A stretch of DNA of 64,000 nt from Culex pipiens pallens (taxonomy: Eukaryota > Arthropoda > Insecta > Diptera > Culicidae): contig NC_068938.1 in assembly GCF_016801865.2 (NCBI RefSeq), forward strand, positions 117,777,810-117,841,809, read 5' to 3'. Below the pieces are notes generated by a model. That model ran no database searches. It had not been told where the DNA came from and was given only the letters and a program-made list of their open reading frames with translations. The translations under genes were made by a program, and so were the position numbers. Position 1 is the stretch's first letter. Every line of letters begins with the position of its first letter. Shown in pieces: positions 1 through 11,491 of the stretch.

Positions 1-685
1 GGACGTCATTTCCATCTTCGTAAATATGTCGATTCAGCATGAATTTTAATCGGAAAAATTGTCAAAAAATCACACTGCATCGATTTTCGACGCTCTATCG
101 ATTCACCTTGACAGAACTCGTCTATCTCGAATCCTCGAATGTTGAGAAAATAAATTCCGTGGAGGTCGAGTGATGTTCGTATGTGGTAAAATTTTTCAAA
201 ATTTTGTGTCGCGCCGTTCTCAGCTCCCATAAATCCGATTTCGATTCTTCTGAATGCAGATGAAAGCTAGTGTGCTGAACCTGGGCGAGTTGCCGCGCAA
301 ATTTCGAAATATACATCTGTTTTCGGATGCGGCCAGACTTTTCAACAAAATACACAGTTTTCAAATGAAAATATGGTAAAATTTTTTCATTTTCATATAT
401 TTTAGCTATCTCAAAAATTGCATTTTTCGAGCCCTACAACCTCCCAAATTTTCATCCAGATTCATAATATGGTTCTGGAGTTAGAGCCGTTTGATTGACC
501 TACCATAAGAAAAAAATCCCTAAAAAAAGGTAAAAGCCCACCTGGTGACCTTCGCCAACATTTTTCATTTCTGATTTTATTCGAAATTTCTTGCTACATT
601 CATAGTACAGACCATGAGTGAGCATCTGAAACAAATTCGACATCGATCGACAATCCCGATCAATTTTTAGAACGATTTACTTTTT
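1..685. repeat. AT-rich repeat DNA, end of a TIR-element copy
   Basis: Bases 1-105 are a near-copy of 724-830, which is the subterminal part of the TIR element at 686-1698. The window therefore probably opens inside a second copy of that family. The rest is AT-rich and holds only short, shadow-type reading frames. I see no gene. Confidence 0.5.
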
Positions 686-1698
686 GCCTTTCTTACTAAA
701 GAAAGGTATAGGTTTTACTTTAAGCCAGGACGACATTTCCATCTTCGTAAATATGTCGATTCAGCATGAATTTTAAGCGGAAAAATTGCCAAAAAATCAC
801 ACTGCACCGATTTTCGACGCTTCGTCGCCAAGTCGACAAGTTGTCAAGTTGAGCTTCGAATACTGGCGCGAGAATGCTGGCGCATCTTTTTTGTGGCTCG
901 ACTTATACTCATTTTGTAGTAACTTGTCTACCGATGTTTCCTTCAATATGTAAGATATTGTAGCTTTTCGGTTTCTTTTGTCCTGTCCATTTTTGCATAA
1001 CTGTCCAATGTTTATGCAAAAACCTCTGTGACATAGGACATTCATCCGGCTACTATCAACTTGTTTCCCGTGCTTTTCTAAAATCGCCTAAATGTAGACT
1101 TCATCTTCGTAAGTTTATTTAACAGGGTTCATTGGATTCCAATAGGAGCTTTCTAAGCTTTTCATCGTTTATATCGTTTTAAAAGTGTTCAATGCTGGCG
1201 ACTCCAATGGCTTTCTTCCTAAGGTTCTCGCGATTGAGTGTGTAGTGGTGCGGTTGTTAAAAATAGCTATCTCTGACTCTGTCACTCTCGTAGAAGCTGA
1301 ATGGCTAGCTTCCATGCACCGTGCGGCACACGCGGTTCACTTGTACCTCGGGTTTGCTTGTCTTGGTGCGCTGGTACGATGAACCAAAACACCAACACAG
1401 TCACACAAAAGGGCTCGTACCGAAACTAGAAAACCAAAACCGCGGTGTGCGATCGCGTTTGTCATAAACGCTTGTTTGATTACAAACGTACAAACATATT
1501 GTACGATTATATTCTTTTGGTGAAAATTGCGTTTTTTATTTCTTTTGGAAATCATATCATTCATAATACTCGTAATATCATCATAATACTTTGCTTTCAT
1601 CATAAGACTTTCTTTTGTGCTGACGTTATAAATAAACAAAGTTGATGTTATTAATTGAAAGAAGTTCTACCATTGTTATATTCTTTAGTAAGAAAGGC
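686..1698. mobile_element. Non-autonomous TIR element (~1.0 kb)
   Basis: The ends are inverted: GCCTTTCTTACTAAAGAA at 686-703, with its reverse complement at 1681-1698. The left TIR is itself partly self-complementary (CTTTCTTACTAAAGAAAG). No transposase frame is present inside and I see no convincing target duplication, so the superfamily is undetermined. The right end abuts a palindromic element that begins immediately afterwards. Confidence 0.5.
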
Positions 1699-2300
1699 TC
1701 TTTCTCACCCCAGGTGGGATTAAATCGGGTTTTCAAAATAAAATCCGTGTTTTCTGACGAGCCGCGCGCAAAAACCGGAGAATGACGAAATTGGCAAAAA
1801 ATCAACTTTTTTCACTAAAACTGCGATAACTTCAAAATTTCAGCGATGACCTATACATGTCTGGGTACCAAAAGTTGCGTCTTTTAATTACAAAAATTTT
1901 GGTACCCAGACATGTATAGGTCATCGCTAAAATTTTAAAGTTATCGCAGTTTTAGTGAAAAAAGTTGATTTTTTGCCAATTTCGTCATTCTCCGGTTTTT
2001 GCGCGCGGCGCGTCAAAAAACACGGATTTTATTTTCAAAAAATCATATCTCGGAATCCTGTTGATGAACTCCTCCCATTTTTTAGTATGTTATGTAAAAA
2101 TGTCCGGTCGTATAAGACAATTGAAATCGGTGGTTTTTGCGAAAATCGACGAAAATGGCCATTTTTCAGACTACCCTAACACGGCGTAGGTCACCCTAAT
2201 GGCCAAACAAAAAAATACGGGTCTAAATATATCGGCCAGGGAACCCCCAGAAAAATTTTGAGCCCGATCCTAGGACTTTTGTTTTTTCCATGCTGTTTTC
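1699..2300. mobile_element. Palindromic MITE, left arm truncated
   Basis: Arms of about 145 bp (about 1733-1879 and 1890-2037) are near-perfect reverse complements around a short spacer centred near 1885. The right arm continues to about 2270 with the block GGTCACCCTAATGGCCAAAC, followed by GGAACCCCCAGAAAA. The same block occurs in both orientations in the larger palindrome at 47517-48759, so the two belong to one family. The left outer arm is missing here. Confidence 0.6.
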
Positions 2301-2705
2301 GTGGGGAATATTTGAATTGGTCAATACTATCAAAAGTTATGAGATTTTGAAGAAAAAAAGGGGCCAAATGACTACCCGAGCGTTTGAGTGTTAATTAAAA
2401 GTTGGGAACAGAGTTTGCAGGTGCTTGAAGAATCGAGTAAATCTACTGAAGGAAAAAAGTTACAAAATAACCCTCGAAATAGCAAAAAAATATTAAAAGA
2501 AAACCCGAAATGGCGCGAATTCTTGTAAAAAAAATGTGGTTGAGGCAAAAATTGACTAAAATTGTCACTTTATGGACCACCCCATCTAGGCGTAGGTCAC
2601 CGTAATGGGCAAACAAAAAATATACGAGTATAACTTTTTCGGCCAAGGAACCCCCAGAAAATTAAACTGGTAGTGAGAGGGCTTTAAAATGGTCATAGTA
2701 CATAC
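2301..2705. repeat. Fragment of the same palindromic family plus AT-rich DNA
   Basis: A second, diverged copy of the terminal block (GTAGGTCACCGTAATGGGC, then GGAACCCCCAGAAAA) lies at about 2590-2660. The remainder is AT-rich and has no supported gene. Confidence 0.4.
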
Positions 2706-2823
2706 CAACGTCTGCTTCGGATAGTGTAACCGATCGCGCAACTGCTGTCACTATTTTCTCTGATGGCATTATTGCCGCTAAATCCAACTGCTCTGACACT
2801 GTTTCTACAGTAGCTGTCATGAT
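2706..2823 (-). CDS. Possible internal exon of an unidentified host gene
   Basis: On the minus strand a pyrimidine-rich tract ending TTCTTCCAG precedes an open 118-bp stretch. This is followed by a canonical donor, GTATGT. The frame reads through the acceptor region without a stop and ends in phase 1. The predicted peptide begins IMTATVETVSEQ and ends SEADV; I do not recognise the family. Its codon texture and paired splice signals set it apart from the AT-rich surroundings. If real, the flanking transposons would be intronic, but no partner exon was found nearby. A chance open frame between two splice-like motifs remains possible. Confidence 0.4.
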
Positions 2824-4227
2824 CTGGAAGAAAAAGTCTTGTATTTGTACTGTATTTAAATGCATGCAAACGGTACATTATACACCAACGCTATTGGTAT
2901 GACATTAGACATTGATTGATAAACCAAACCGCACTGAAAATATTGCCGTTTTTTCTCGTACTCATGGTTACATGCAACTGAACACGGAGAGACTGTGCCC
3001 AGAAATTTTAACAATTAAAATTGTTGATTTTACTTTCGTAAATTTTAACAAAAACGTACTTGTTACTGCCAATATTCCGTTAAAATAACTAAAATTCAGT
3101 AATAATTTAATAACCTGTTTGTTGAAAATGCTAGAGGCAAAAAGCTAACAGATTTCCCGAACTCGAATGAACGTGCTCGACTGTTAGCTTTGGTTTTAGG
3201 AAAATCAAAAATTTTGTTGGTTGAATGTAATTAACAATTGGTTGAATATTTAAAAGATGAACTTGGGTTTGTTTACGTCTGTCATTTGAAGTCAGGATTC
3301 GAACGAGAGCGGTCGATTTGTTGAGTTTGTGTTGTTAATTATGAAGTGAGAGGATGTGAGAGGTGAAAATTACACTATTTGATTAATGTTGAAGTGGCAA
3401 ATCAAAGTGTTGCAACTGGGGAGGTGGAATTGGTGAGTTGGTTTGTTGATGATTTCTTTGCAGGTGATAAACTATAAAAAGCAAGAGGACGACCTTCGCC
3501 ATGAGGACCTCTAATGCGAGGGGACTTTATGATAATGTTTGGTGGAAAGAGAGGGGCAGTGGAAGGAAGAGGCGGACCAACTCTTGCACGACAATACTTG
3601 CACGGGCAAATTTAACAAAATGTTGGTTAATCTAAGTAAGTATGGTTTTAATTTTACACAACAATTAATCTATTGTGATTTTAATTAGAAAACTGGATCA
3701 TTAGGATCCATCGTGCTAACGATGGATACAATTTAAATGAACCATTATTTTTTTAGAATCATCAACCATAAAATACATGGAAATGCGTACACATTATATC
3801 AAAATAAAAATTCGATGGTGGGAAATGTCTAAAAAAAAAATTATAAAAGATATACAAAAGAAGACATTAATATTTTAAAAACGCTGTTGAAAAAGACAGC
3901 TCAATAAACTGGTAAGTAAAGCTCAAAATATTGTTTTCAGGAATCGGAGTACGTTGAATAAATTGAATCAAATGCAATGAAAGTGTGTTGCCAAAAGTAG
4001 TTGTTAAATTAGTGCAAACTTGGTATTTTTTTGTTATTTGTTATTTTCTTTATTGGAGGTGGACAAAAGCCCCCTTGAGCTGTGTCTGGTTATCGATAAA
4101 AGACACTTTCTCAAAAAGGCACAAAACCACCTCATCTTATCGCATCAACAAGTACACAAAACTCAAATGATACAAGACGGGGTCACTCTTAAAACTAACT
4201 CAATAAATTAAAAAAAAAATATCACAG
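2824..4227. other. AT-rich intergenic or intronic DNA
   Basis: No gene-like frame, RNA gene or clear repeat boundary is visible. There are only short stop-limited frames and A/T runs. Confidence 0.5.
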
Positions 4228-4370
4228 TTCTAAAATCTACGTGTGTATCGTCAGGTTAGGGATGGGATTTCAGGTGATTAAGGAATCGTTTTTTGATTGT
4301 GTCAAAAAACGATTCCTTAATCACCTGAAATCCCATCCCTAACCTGACGATACACACGTAGATTTTAGAA
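4228..4370. repeat. Perfect 143-bp hairpin (two ~69-bp arms)
   Basis: The sequence from TTCTAAAATCTACGTGTG to GGAATCGTTTTTTGA is followed, after a loop of about 5 nt, by its reverse complement. I see no mismatch. There is no coding capacity. A mini hairpin element (foldback MITE) is the simplest reading. The lack of decay implies a recent origin or maintenance by gene conversion. Confidence 0.8.
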
Positions 4371-5129
4371 TTTTTTTGGTAAGTAGCATTATTGATATTT
4401 CTTGTTAATAATTACATTTATTTACGTTCCTTTTATCAGTTTAGAGCCGATTTTTTTTTTTATTAGATTAATAATAAATTTCATATGTCTATTTGCAGCA
4501 AAAGGTTCGCCTTGGTGTAAATTCTGTGTCCAACCACAAGAAAAATAACTAAACATGAGACCGTTGTAGATGATGACGACTTATCGGATGATTTCAAAGT
4601 GATGGTAAGTGAATACAACACTTAATTGTATGCAACATAATAAAAATATAAGCTTAAAACTTGGTGAAAATTTTACTCGGTTTCTACTTTTAAGGAATTT
4701 ACGAGAAATTAAACATCTTTTTTGAACATGTTTAACAAAATTTGTAAAATGCTTTTTTATTATATTTGTTTTAACATTAATCAAACTTAACATGTTTTAT
4801 AATAACAATTAAAAAAATACAAATAAGTACAAGTACAACGAATTAATTTGTGAGGCATTTACTGCAAATTCAATAAAAATATTGCTAACAACAGCTAATT
4901 ACTGACTACATGTACGAATATTTTTCTGTATTCAAGTAAGACATATGTTAAAAATATAGCTAGAAATTCGGCCCAGCCTGTATCGTTAAATAATTAAAAA
5001 AAATATATATAGACACTAACATAAATTATCTTTAAATAAGAAATGTTTTGTTATAAACCACTAATAATTTGCAGCATGCAAAAATATTTCATTTGATACA
5101 ACGAAAAAAAATGTTAAAAAATGAAACGA
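4371..5129. other. AT-rich DNA, nothing recognised
   Basis: Short stop-limited frames only. No repeat edge or RNA gene is seen. Confidence 0.4.
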
Positions 5130-5210
5130 ACTGTTTGACTCATGCTTCGATTTGATTCGATTTGAGTTGTCCGTTCTCTGATAAACTCTATGTTCTCTAA
5201 ATCAAACTAA
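5130..5210. repeat. Paralogue of the target sequence of the 50.5-62.3 kb element, unoccupied
   Basis: The segment containing GTTGTCCGTTCTCTGATAAA, then CTCTATGTTCTCTAAATC, aligns with the two flanks of the large TIR element. Those flanks are GTTGTCCGTTCTCTAATAAG then CTCTA on the left, and GGTTCTCTACTTC after the TA on the right. It is therefore a dispersed repeat that lacks the insertion and gives an independent view of an empty site. Confidence 0.65.
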
Positions 5211-5423
5211 AAAGTTACCCCGTTGATTTAACACCAACTGATATCAAACCACCGAGGTTTAAGTGTAGTGGCTTTGATATCTACGCCAGTGAGAACTGTT
5301 AATCCAACAGGACTGCTAAGTATCATTAGTTACAAACTTGTTTTCTGCCCGATCCACACCATTGTCACAACAACTTCGGTTTGGGTGACTAGATCATGTC
5401 ACAAAGCTGAGCTAGCTTACAGT

Positions 5424-5470
5424 GGCTTACAGTCATCCCACATAATCGGAACACCCACAAACTCGATAGG
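5424..5470. repeat. Terminal repeat of a pogo/mariner-like MITE
   Basis: TACAGTCATCCCACATAATC followed by GGAACACCCACAAA matches, in reverse orientation, the sequence at about 46069-46101. A TACAGT end next to a TA is typical of Tc1/mariner/pogo elements. The other end of this copy was not found. Confidence 0.4.
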
Positions 5471-5764
5471 ATTCAAAATGCAACTTTTCTTTCGACCCTA
5501 CTATTGACGTAGACTACGTCTTACTCGAAGGTACTGGGGTGCCATTCCAAAAAACCCGGCCCTGGAATACTGCGTCATCCGTCAAACGCTTATAACTTCC
5601 TTCCCTCAAATCGAATCGGCACGATTTCTGCTGCATTCGATTCGAAAATTATTCAGCAATTTGATATTAAATTTTTAATGTTGGCAAAATTATTTTACTA
5701 TTGAAAAAACCAGGGCTGTGGAGTCGAAGTCGGAGCCGGAGTCGGTGGAGTCGGGTCTTTTTGA

Positions 5765-5935
5765 CCCAGTTAACTCAATCCGAATTCTGAAACGGAATCT
5801 AATTAGAATCGTATACAAATTCCGTTTCAAACGCAACAACCGGTTCCGTGTTCGAACCGGTTGTTGCGTTTGAAACGGAATTTGTATACGATTCTAATTA
5901 GATTCCGTTTCAGAATTCAGATTGATTTGACTGGG
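5765..5935. mobile_element. Hairpin MITE with CCCAGTTAACTCAAT-type ends
   Basis: About 170 bp and nearly palindromic around GGTTCCGTGTTCGAACC. The outer ends CCCAGTTAACTCAATC and (reverse) CCCAGTCAAATCAATC match imperfectly. The inner arms, from GAATTCTGAAACGGAATC, are almost perfect. It interrupts the GGAGTC repeat of the hAT left end. Related pieces occur at 21882-21985 and about 12583-12680. Confidence 0.7.
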
Positions 5936-6070
5936 GAGGACCTAGAGTCGGAGTCGGAGTCGGAGTCGTCAAAACTCGAATAGCTGGAGTCGGAGTCGGC
6001 TAAATTTTATGAGCTGGAGTCGGAGTCGACAATTTCTGATAAACCCGGAGTCGGAGCTGGAGTCGGGGTT

Positions 6071-7298
6071 ATCTTCATCGGAGTTATCTTAAATTCAATA
6101 AAATTTATGAACATTTTTATTGTTTTTTTGTTATAGTGCAAATTAATTTACATAACTTTTAAGTGCCTATTTTTTTAAACCTGATTTTGATTTTTTTCTG
6201 TTAATTTATTTGTTGATTCATGAAATTTATCAGATGCCATTATGTTTTTGTAACATTGGATAGCCATGACTTTGTTATTTCACTATGATCAGTAAATAAT
6301 AAATTTCCCCTCATTTACCCATGTTTTTAGTTTCATAACTCATAAAATTATAAACAATTTTCGTTGTGCAGACATTTTTATTAATATTCAGTTGATGCTT
6401 GACTCCCTCCTTTTGCTTCATTCAATTCAAATTTCACAAAATTTAAAAACAAAGGATCACTATCAGTACTTAGCTAAAATTATACATTATAAAACATTGG
6501 TAAGATTTACCATTAAATTATCAACTATTAGGTCTATCAATCTATTACATGGAACTCAACATGCTCATTTTGTATATAAATAAAAAAAATCAAAGGGTCG
6601 TGTTGTAAATATTTGAAACTGACAGAAAATATAAAAAAAATTGCAACTAATTTTGAAATCATCACTGAATATATTAAATATATCGATTTCCTTAATGTTT
6701 ACTATTTCTCTACAAAAATCTGAAAGTGTGGATCCATAAAAATATCCTTGAACAAATCTAACAAATATTTATTTTTCAATGTCATATACCGGGGTAGCAT
6801 TGATAAAACTTGATTTTTTCAAATATTATTCAACTGGTAAGGATTTTATCATGATTTATATGTTTAAACTATGTACTGGGCCGAATCACAAAATGTCTAT
6901 GTATGTAATTTCAAATAAATTCAGTAGAGCTTTGCAATATAGTTACGTAAACTGTTTATTTTAATACCAGGGTGACTTTGATGTTAGTTACTTTGCTTCT
7001 TAAAAATTTCAGCCTAAATGTAAGCAAAATGATTTTATATATTATATCACATCGATTATGAAGGCTAGGTCTCTTTGATTTTTTTAAAATAACAATTAAA
7101 TACAATTTGTTTAACTAGTTTATAAACTTTCAACATTACTTTTATAATGTAAATTTCAGGGTGATTAAATAAAAAATCCCATTATTCTAAGAGCAGAATC
7201 CAATTTTACTTCTTGAGGTACTCTGATTTTGCAAAATCATTTTGTAAAAAAACTTCAACTGATCAATGTCACCCTGGTTTACAGGTATACCCGCAAGT
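6071..7298. other. AT-rich interior of the hAT element
   Basis: No transposase-like frame survives here. Frames are under 70 codons. Nothing else is recognised. Confidence 0.4.
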
Positions 7299-7639
7299 CC
7301 CGAGCAGGGGTAAATAACACGGGAATACCAAATTTTGGTATTACTTGGGCAAATAACAGCGACCAAAATGTGCCCTTGGTTGCCCAGTAATAGATGGTAA
7401 AATACCATGAAATCATACCAAAAGCTTGTATGTGGAAGGGCACAACAATACCATACCATGTTATTCCAAAGGTAAAATAATACCACAAAATAAAATCATT
7501 TCAATACCAAGTTGAGGTCTTCTGGATTTTTGAACATTGCTTGAATACCAAAACTTGGTGCAGGCCAAGGATTGATACCTAAGAGCATGCAATGGCACTG
7601 ACCTTGTTGCGTGCTCTTCGGTTGACGTCCACGTAAGGA

Positions 7640-9010
7640 ACATCCTGGAAGGAGCGTAACTAACTACATCCGTAGTTCTGTTAGATCATCCGAATTATCT
7701 TGATCAGAACAGTATAGCTCTGGTTCCTTGCGAGTGTCCTATTTTCTTACCTCCACGTTGGCTTGGTTTTCATGATGACCTAGCTGGTGGCCTGTGGAAA
7801 CGGATCGTAAACCTTTGACCACCGCGGGTCAGAGTCGAGACGGCTAAAAGAAAGGGGCGCGACAATGTGGGAAGGGGAAGTAATTTGTGATTGTAGACGG
7901 TATTGTTTTGATTCGCAGTATGTTGAGTCAACTGCTGTGGATGTACCTGAAACATCGCACAACGGGGTTTCTCTTCTCTTCATTCTCAGCTACCACCTAT
8001 CTCCTATTTTTATTTTGCTCTTCTGATTCCCAATTCTTCACTGATTCTTCTATTTAATATCCAATATTTGATTTTAATTTTACTAACTCTTGATTCTCTT
8101 ATCTCTCAAAACTTTTCCACTCTTTTCTATCAATTGATACTGCTGTAACAAACTTTGTTTTGTTTTTTTTCCTTAAAAATATACTTTTCCTTAATGTACT
8201 TGTAATATCAAGTCTATTTCTCATTCGCCTAATCTTTTTTGATTTTATTGTGAATTTATTTATTTGAATGATTCTTTATCTAACCTATAAATTATCATTA
8301 CTATAATCTAAGCTTGTTATGTATCTCTATTTATTAACTATTGTCTAATTTTGCATCTAATACATCTATCTTCTCATTTTTATTCTTCAAAATACGCTCA
8401 TCATTCTTTTACTATTGATACTTGATTTTTATAAAATAAATTCTCTTCTACTGTCAATTGTTTTCAATCTTCACCCTTTTTTTCAAACAAGTGAGGTTTG
8501 AGCCCTTACTCAATTTATGGAATGGTTAAAGGATTAACACAAATATTACTATTGTATTTTTGGTAAACTTTTATAACATGCTTAGGACCAAAAATTGTAA
8601 CAAAACACCGCGACAAAAGAAATAGCAACAGATAAACAGACTCAACAATAGGGAAGATTTCAGGAGAAAACAATACACAATAAATAACAATAAGTTTTTG
8701 AATTCAAACTAAAAATAAACCAGTTTTAGCTTTAATGAAAGTTGATAGGCACACTTTAAATGGTTAGGCGCTTATACTTACATCAAACCCTACGTAATGT
8801 ACCACCCCCGGCCGAGTTAAAATGCGTAACCGGAAAAGAAGGTGTGCATGCCTGGCACGAACACTCAAAGCGTGTTCTAGCGTGCTGCTCGTACTGACTC
8901 AGAGCAAGGGTGAGATGTAGGTGTAAGAGCAGTGCGTGTTCGTCGGGAACCTAGTGCATAAGATCGGTCAAGGCCCGTTCTTACACTGAAAATTGCGAAT
9001 TGCGAATTGC
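7640..9010. other. Unassigned insert between inverted TACCAAA blocks
   Basis: Mixed-composition sequence. A GC-richer part lies at about 8800-8990 and ends in four tandem copies of a GCGAATT-type heptamer (about 8994-9018). A short simple-repeat tail of this sort often marks the 3' end of an RTE-type or other LINE. No coding region supports that here. Confidence 0.3.
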
Positions 9011-9559
9011 GAATTGCTTGAATACCAAAACTTGGTATTGTCATGGTTTTAATTTTAGGTATTCCCGCGCCCTTGGAAAATCATATTTTGGTATTCCTGT
9101 GGTCTTCCACAAACATGATATTGGTTTGATTTCATGGTTTTTTACCATCTATTACTGGGCAACCAAGAGCACAAGTAATACCAAAATTTGCTATTTTCAT
9201 ACCATTTTGAGTGCAGCAGTTGCAGTTAGTGAAAAAACGTAAATGATCCATATGCAACAACCAAATCTACTCACCTGATGATTCCATGTTGTTTTTAGTG
9301 ATATTCTTCACCACACCGAATGCATTTGTCATTGATGAACGGCTGTACTTGAAGTTCTTGAAGCTTCTGAAAAATAACAAGATTGAAAATAAGTATTATA
9401 AAATGAAACTGGATTGAAATTCACCAAAATTCAATAATCTGTTGATTGACTCGTTTTTCAAAGTATTTGGTTATCCCAACTTAGAAAAATTTCAACGTTT
9501 TTGAAAAAAATATTAGTGGGTATATCACAAAAAAAAATTTAAATCAGCTTTAACATTTT

Positions 9560-10795
9560 TGGGTTTCAAGTCATTTTAGCGCAAAATTAATTATCTCGTC
9601 AAAAATTTAAAAAAAAATCCATAGTTTCAGAGAAAATTGATGAAACCTTTCAATACCAAAATAATACCAAAATGTGGCATCCTGACTTAGAAATTTTTCC
9701 ACAATGTCAAGTCATTTCTGTAGGGGGTATATCAAAAATGTTTAAAATCATGTTTGAAATTTCCGGTTTTCAATGAAAGCATTCGCTTTGAGACATCGTT
9801 TTAGTGCAAAATTAATTATTTTGTCAAAATTGGTCAGAGGAAATTGATAAAACACCTTAATACCAAAATAATACCAAAATGTGCCATCCTGACTTAGAAA
9901 ATTTTCCACAATTTCAAGTCATTTCTGTAGGGGGTATATCAAAAATGTTTAAAATCAAGTTTGAAATTTCCGGTTTTCAATGAAAGCATTCGCATTGAGA
10001 CCTCGTTTTAGCGCAAAATTAATTATTTTGTCAAAATTGGTCAAAATTTTCCCATAGTTTCAGAGGAATTTGATAAAACACTTTAATACCAAAATAATAC
10101 CAAAATGTGCCATCCTGACTTAGAAAATTTTCCACAATTTCAAGTCATTTCTGTAGGGGGTATATCAAAAATGTTTAAAATCAAGTTTGAAATTTTCGGT
10201 TTTCAATGAAAGCATTCGCTTTGAGACATCATTTTAGCGCAAAATTAATTATTTTGTCAAAATTGGTCAAAATTTTCCCATAGTTTCAGAGGAAATTGAT
10301 AAAACACCTTAATACCAAAATAATACCAAAATGTGCCATCCTGACTTAGAAAATTTTCCACAATTTCAAGTCATTTCTGTAGGGGGTATATCAAAAATGT
10401 TTAAAATCAAGTTTGAAATTTCCGGTTTTCAATGAAAGCATTCGCATTGAGACCTCGTTTTAGCGCAAAATTAATTATTTTGTCAAAATTGGTCAAAATT
10501 TTCCCATAGTTTCAGAGGAATTTGATAAAACACTTTAATACCAAAATAATACCAAAATGTGCCATCCTGACTTAGAAAATTTTCCACAATTTCAAGTCAT
10601 TTCTGTAGGGGGTATATCAAAAATGTTTAAAATCAAGTTTGAAATTTCCGGTTTTCAATGAAAGCATTCGCTTTAGACATCATTTTAGCGCAAAATTAAT
10701 TATTTTGTCAAAATTGGTCAAAATTTTCCCATAGTTTCAGAGGAATTTGGTAAAACACTTTAATACCAAAATAATACCAAAATGTGGTGTTCGAC
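9560..10795. repeat. Tandem array of ~228-bp units (about five copies)
   Basis: The phrase CATCCTGACTTAGAAA recurs at about 9680, 9888, 10113, 10343 and 10566. Each unit holds AATACCAAAATAATACCAAA, a GTAGGGGGTATATC block and a CAAAATTAATTATTTTGTC block. The first unit is shorter and more diverged. The later ones differ by only a few bases, pointing to recent expansion. There is no coding capacity. Confidence 0.8.
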
Positions 10796-11491
10796 CATTG
10801 ACAAATTCTGCAATTTTGCAATATCAAAACAATACCTTAAATTGGTATGATACCACATTTTGCTCTTGCATAATCCTTAAGACAAATTTTTAAGGGTCCA
10901 GGAATATCAAAATTTGGTATTGATACCAGAGAAAGGTATTATTACGCATTTCCCTTGTTATTTACCCATGCTCTGGGTGTGAGCTGAACATGTGAGTGAT
11001 GTTATTATTACTTTCCATTTCATTTAATTTATTTCGTTGTTTAAGCATTACTTGTGAGAAGTTATTTTAAGCTGAGATGTGGACTATCTTTGAACAGCTG
11101 ATTCATTCAAAGTTGGGAACATAGTTTGAGGGTGCTTAAAGTATCGACTACTGAAGGAAAGTTACAAAATAACCTTCAAAATAGCTAATAGGTGGGGGAT
11201 AGTTAGTGGATTGGAAATTTTATTTCAACATTTTTTTAGATATTCTTAATATTGAGTTAGTGCTGGAGTCGGAGTCGGAGTCAACAATTTGTTAAAAGCT
11301 GGAGTCGGAGTCGGCTAGAGTTGGCAGGCCGGAGTCGGAGTCGTTTGAACCTGAAAGCCGGAGCCGGAGTCGAAGTCGGCTTAACTCAGAAAGCCGGAGT
11401 CGGAGTTGTCTAAAACATGACCCGACTCCGCAGCCCTGGAAAAAACTCAATATTTTAAAATATTTTCAAAATGCAGAGATTTTGCAAGCAA

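Larger units (their letters stand above)
7299..10976. mobile_element. TACCAAA-rich TIR element nested in the hAT
   Basis: Ends CCCGAGCAGGGGTAAATAAC and (right, inverted) CCCAGAGCATGGGTAAATAA face each other. Subterminal sequence is full of ATACCAAA/TTTGGTAT motifs. About 7300-7560 is repeated in inverted orientation at about 9010-9210, sharing TGCCCAGTAATAGATGGTAA. The element therefore has a complex inverted structure with a tandem array near its right end. No target duplication was found, and no transposase. Confidence 0.5.
5711..11438. mobile_element. hAT-superfamily element (non-autonomous, nested) with 8-bp TSD
   Basis: Ends are CAGGGCTGTGGAGTCG on the left and the near-exact reverse complement CGACTCCGCAGCCCTG on the right. 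The flanks 5703-5710 and 11439-11446 are both GAAAAAAC, an 8-bp target duplication as expected for hAT. Both subterminal regions (5711-6070 and 11262-11438) are degenerate GGAGTC minisatellites pointing inward. The TIR resembles that of Zaphod/Tip100-like hATs, which is family knowledge I did not check by search. No transposase frame remains. The 5.7-kb body is mostly later insertions. Confidence 0.85.
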
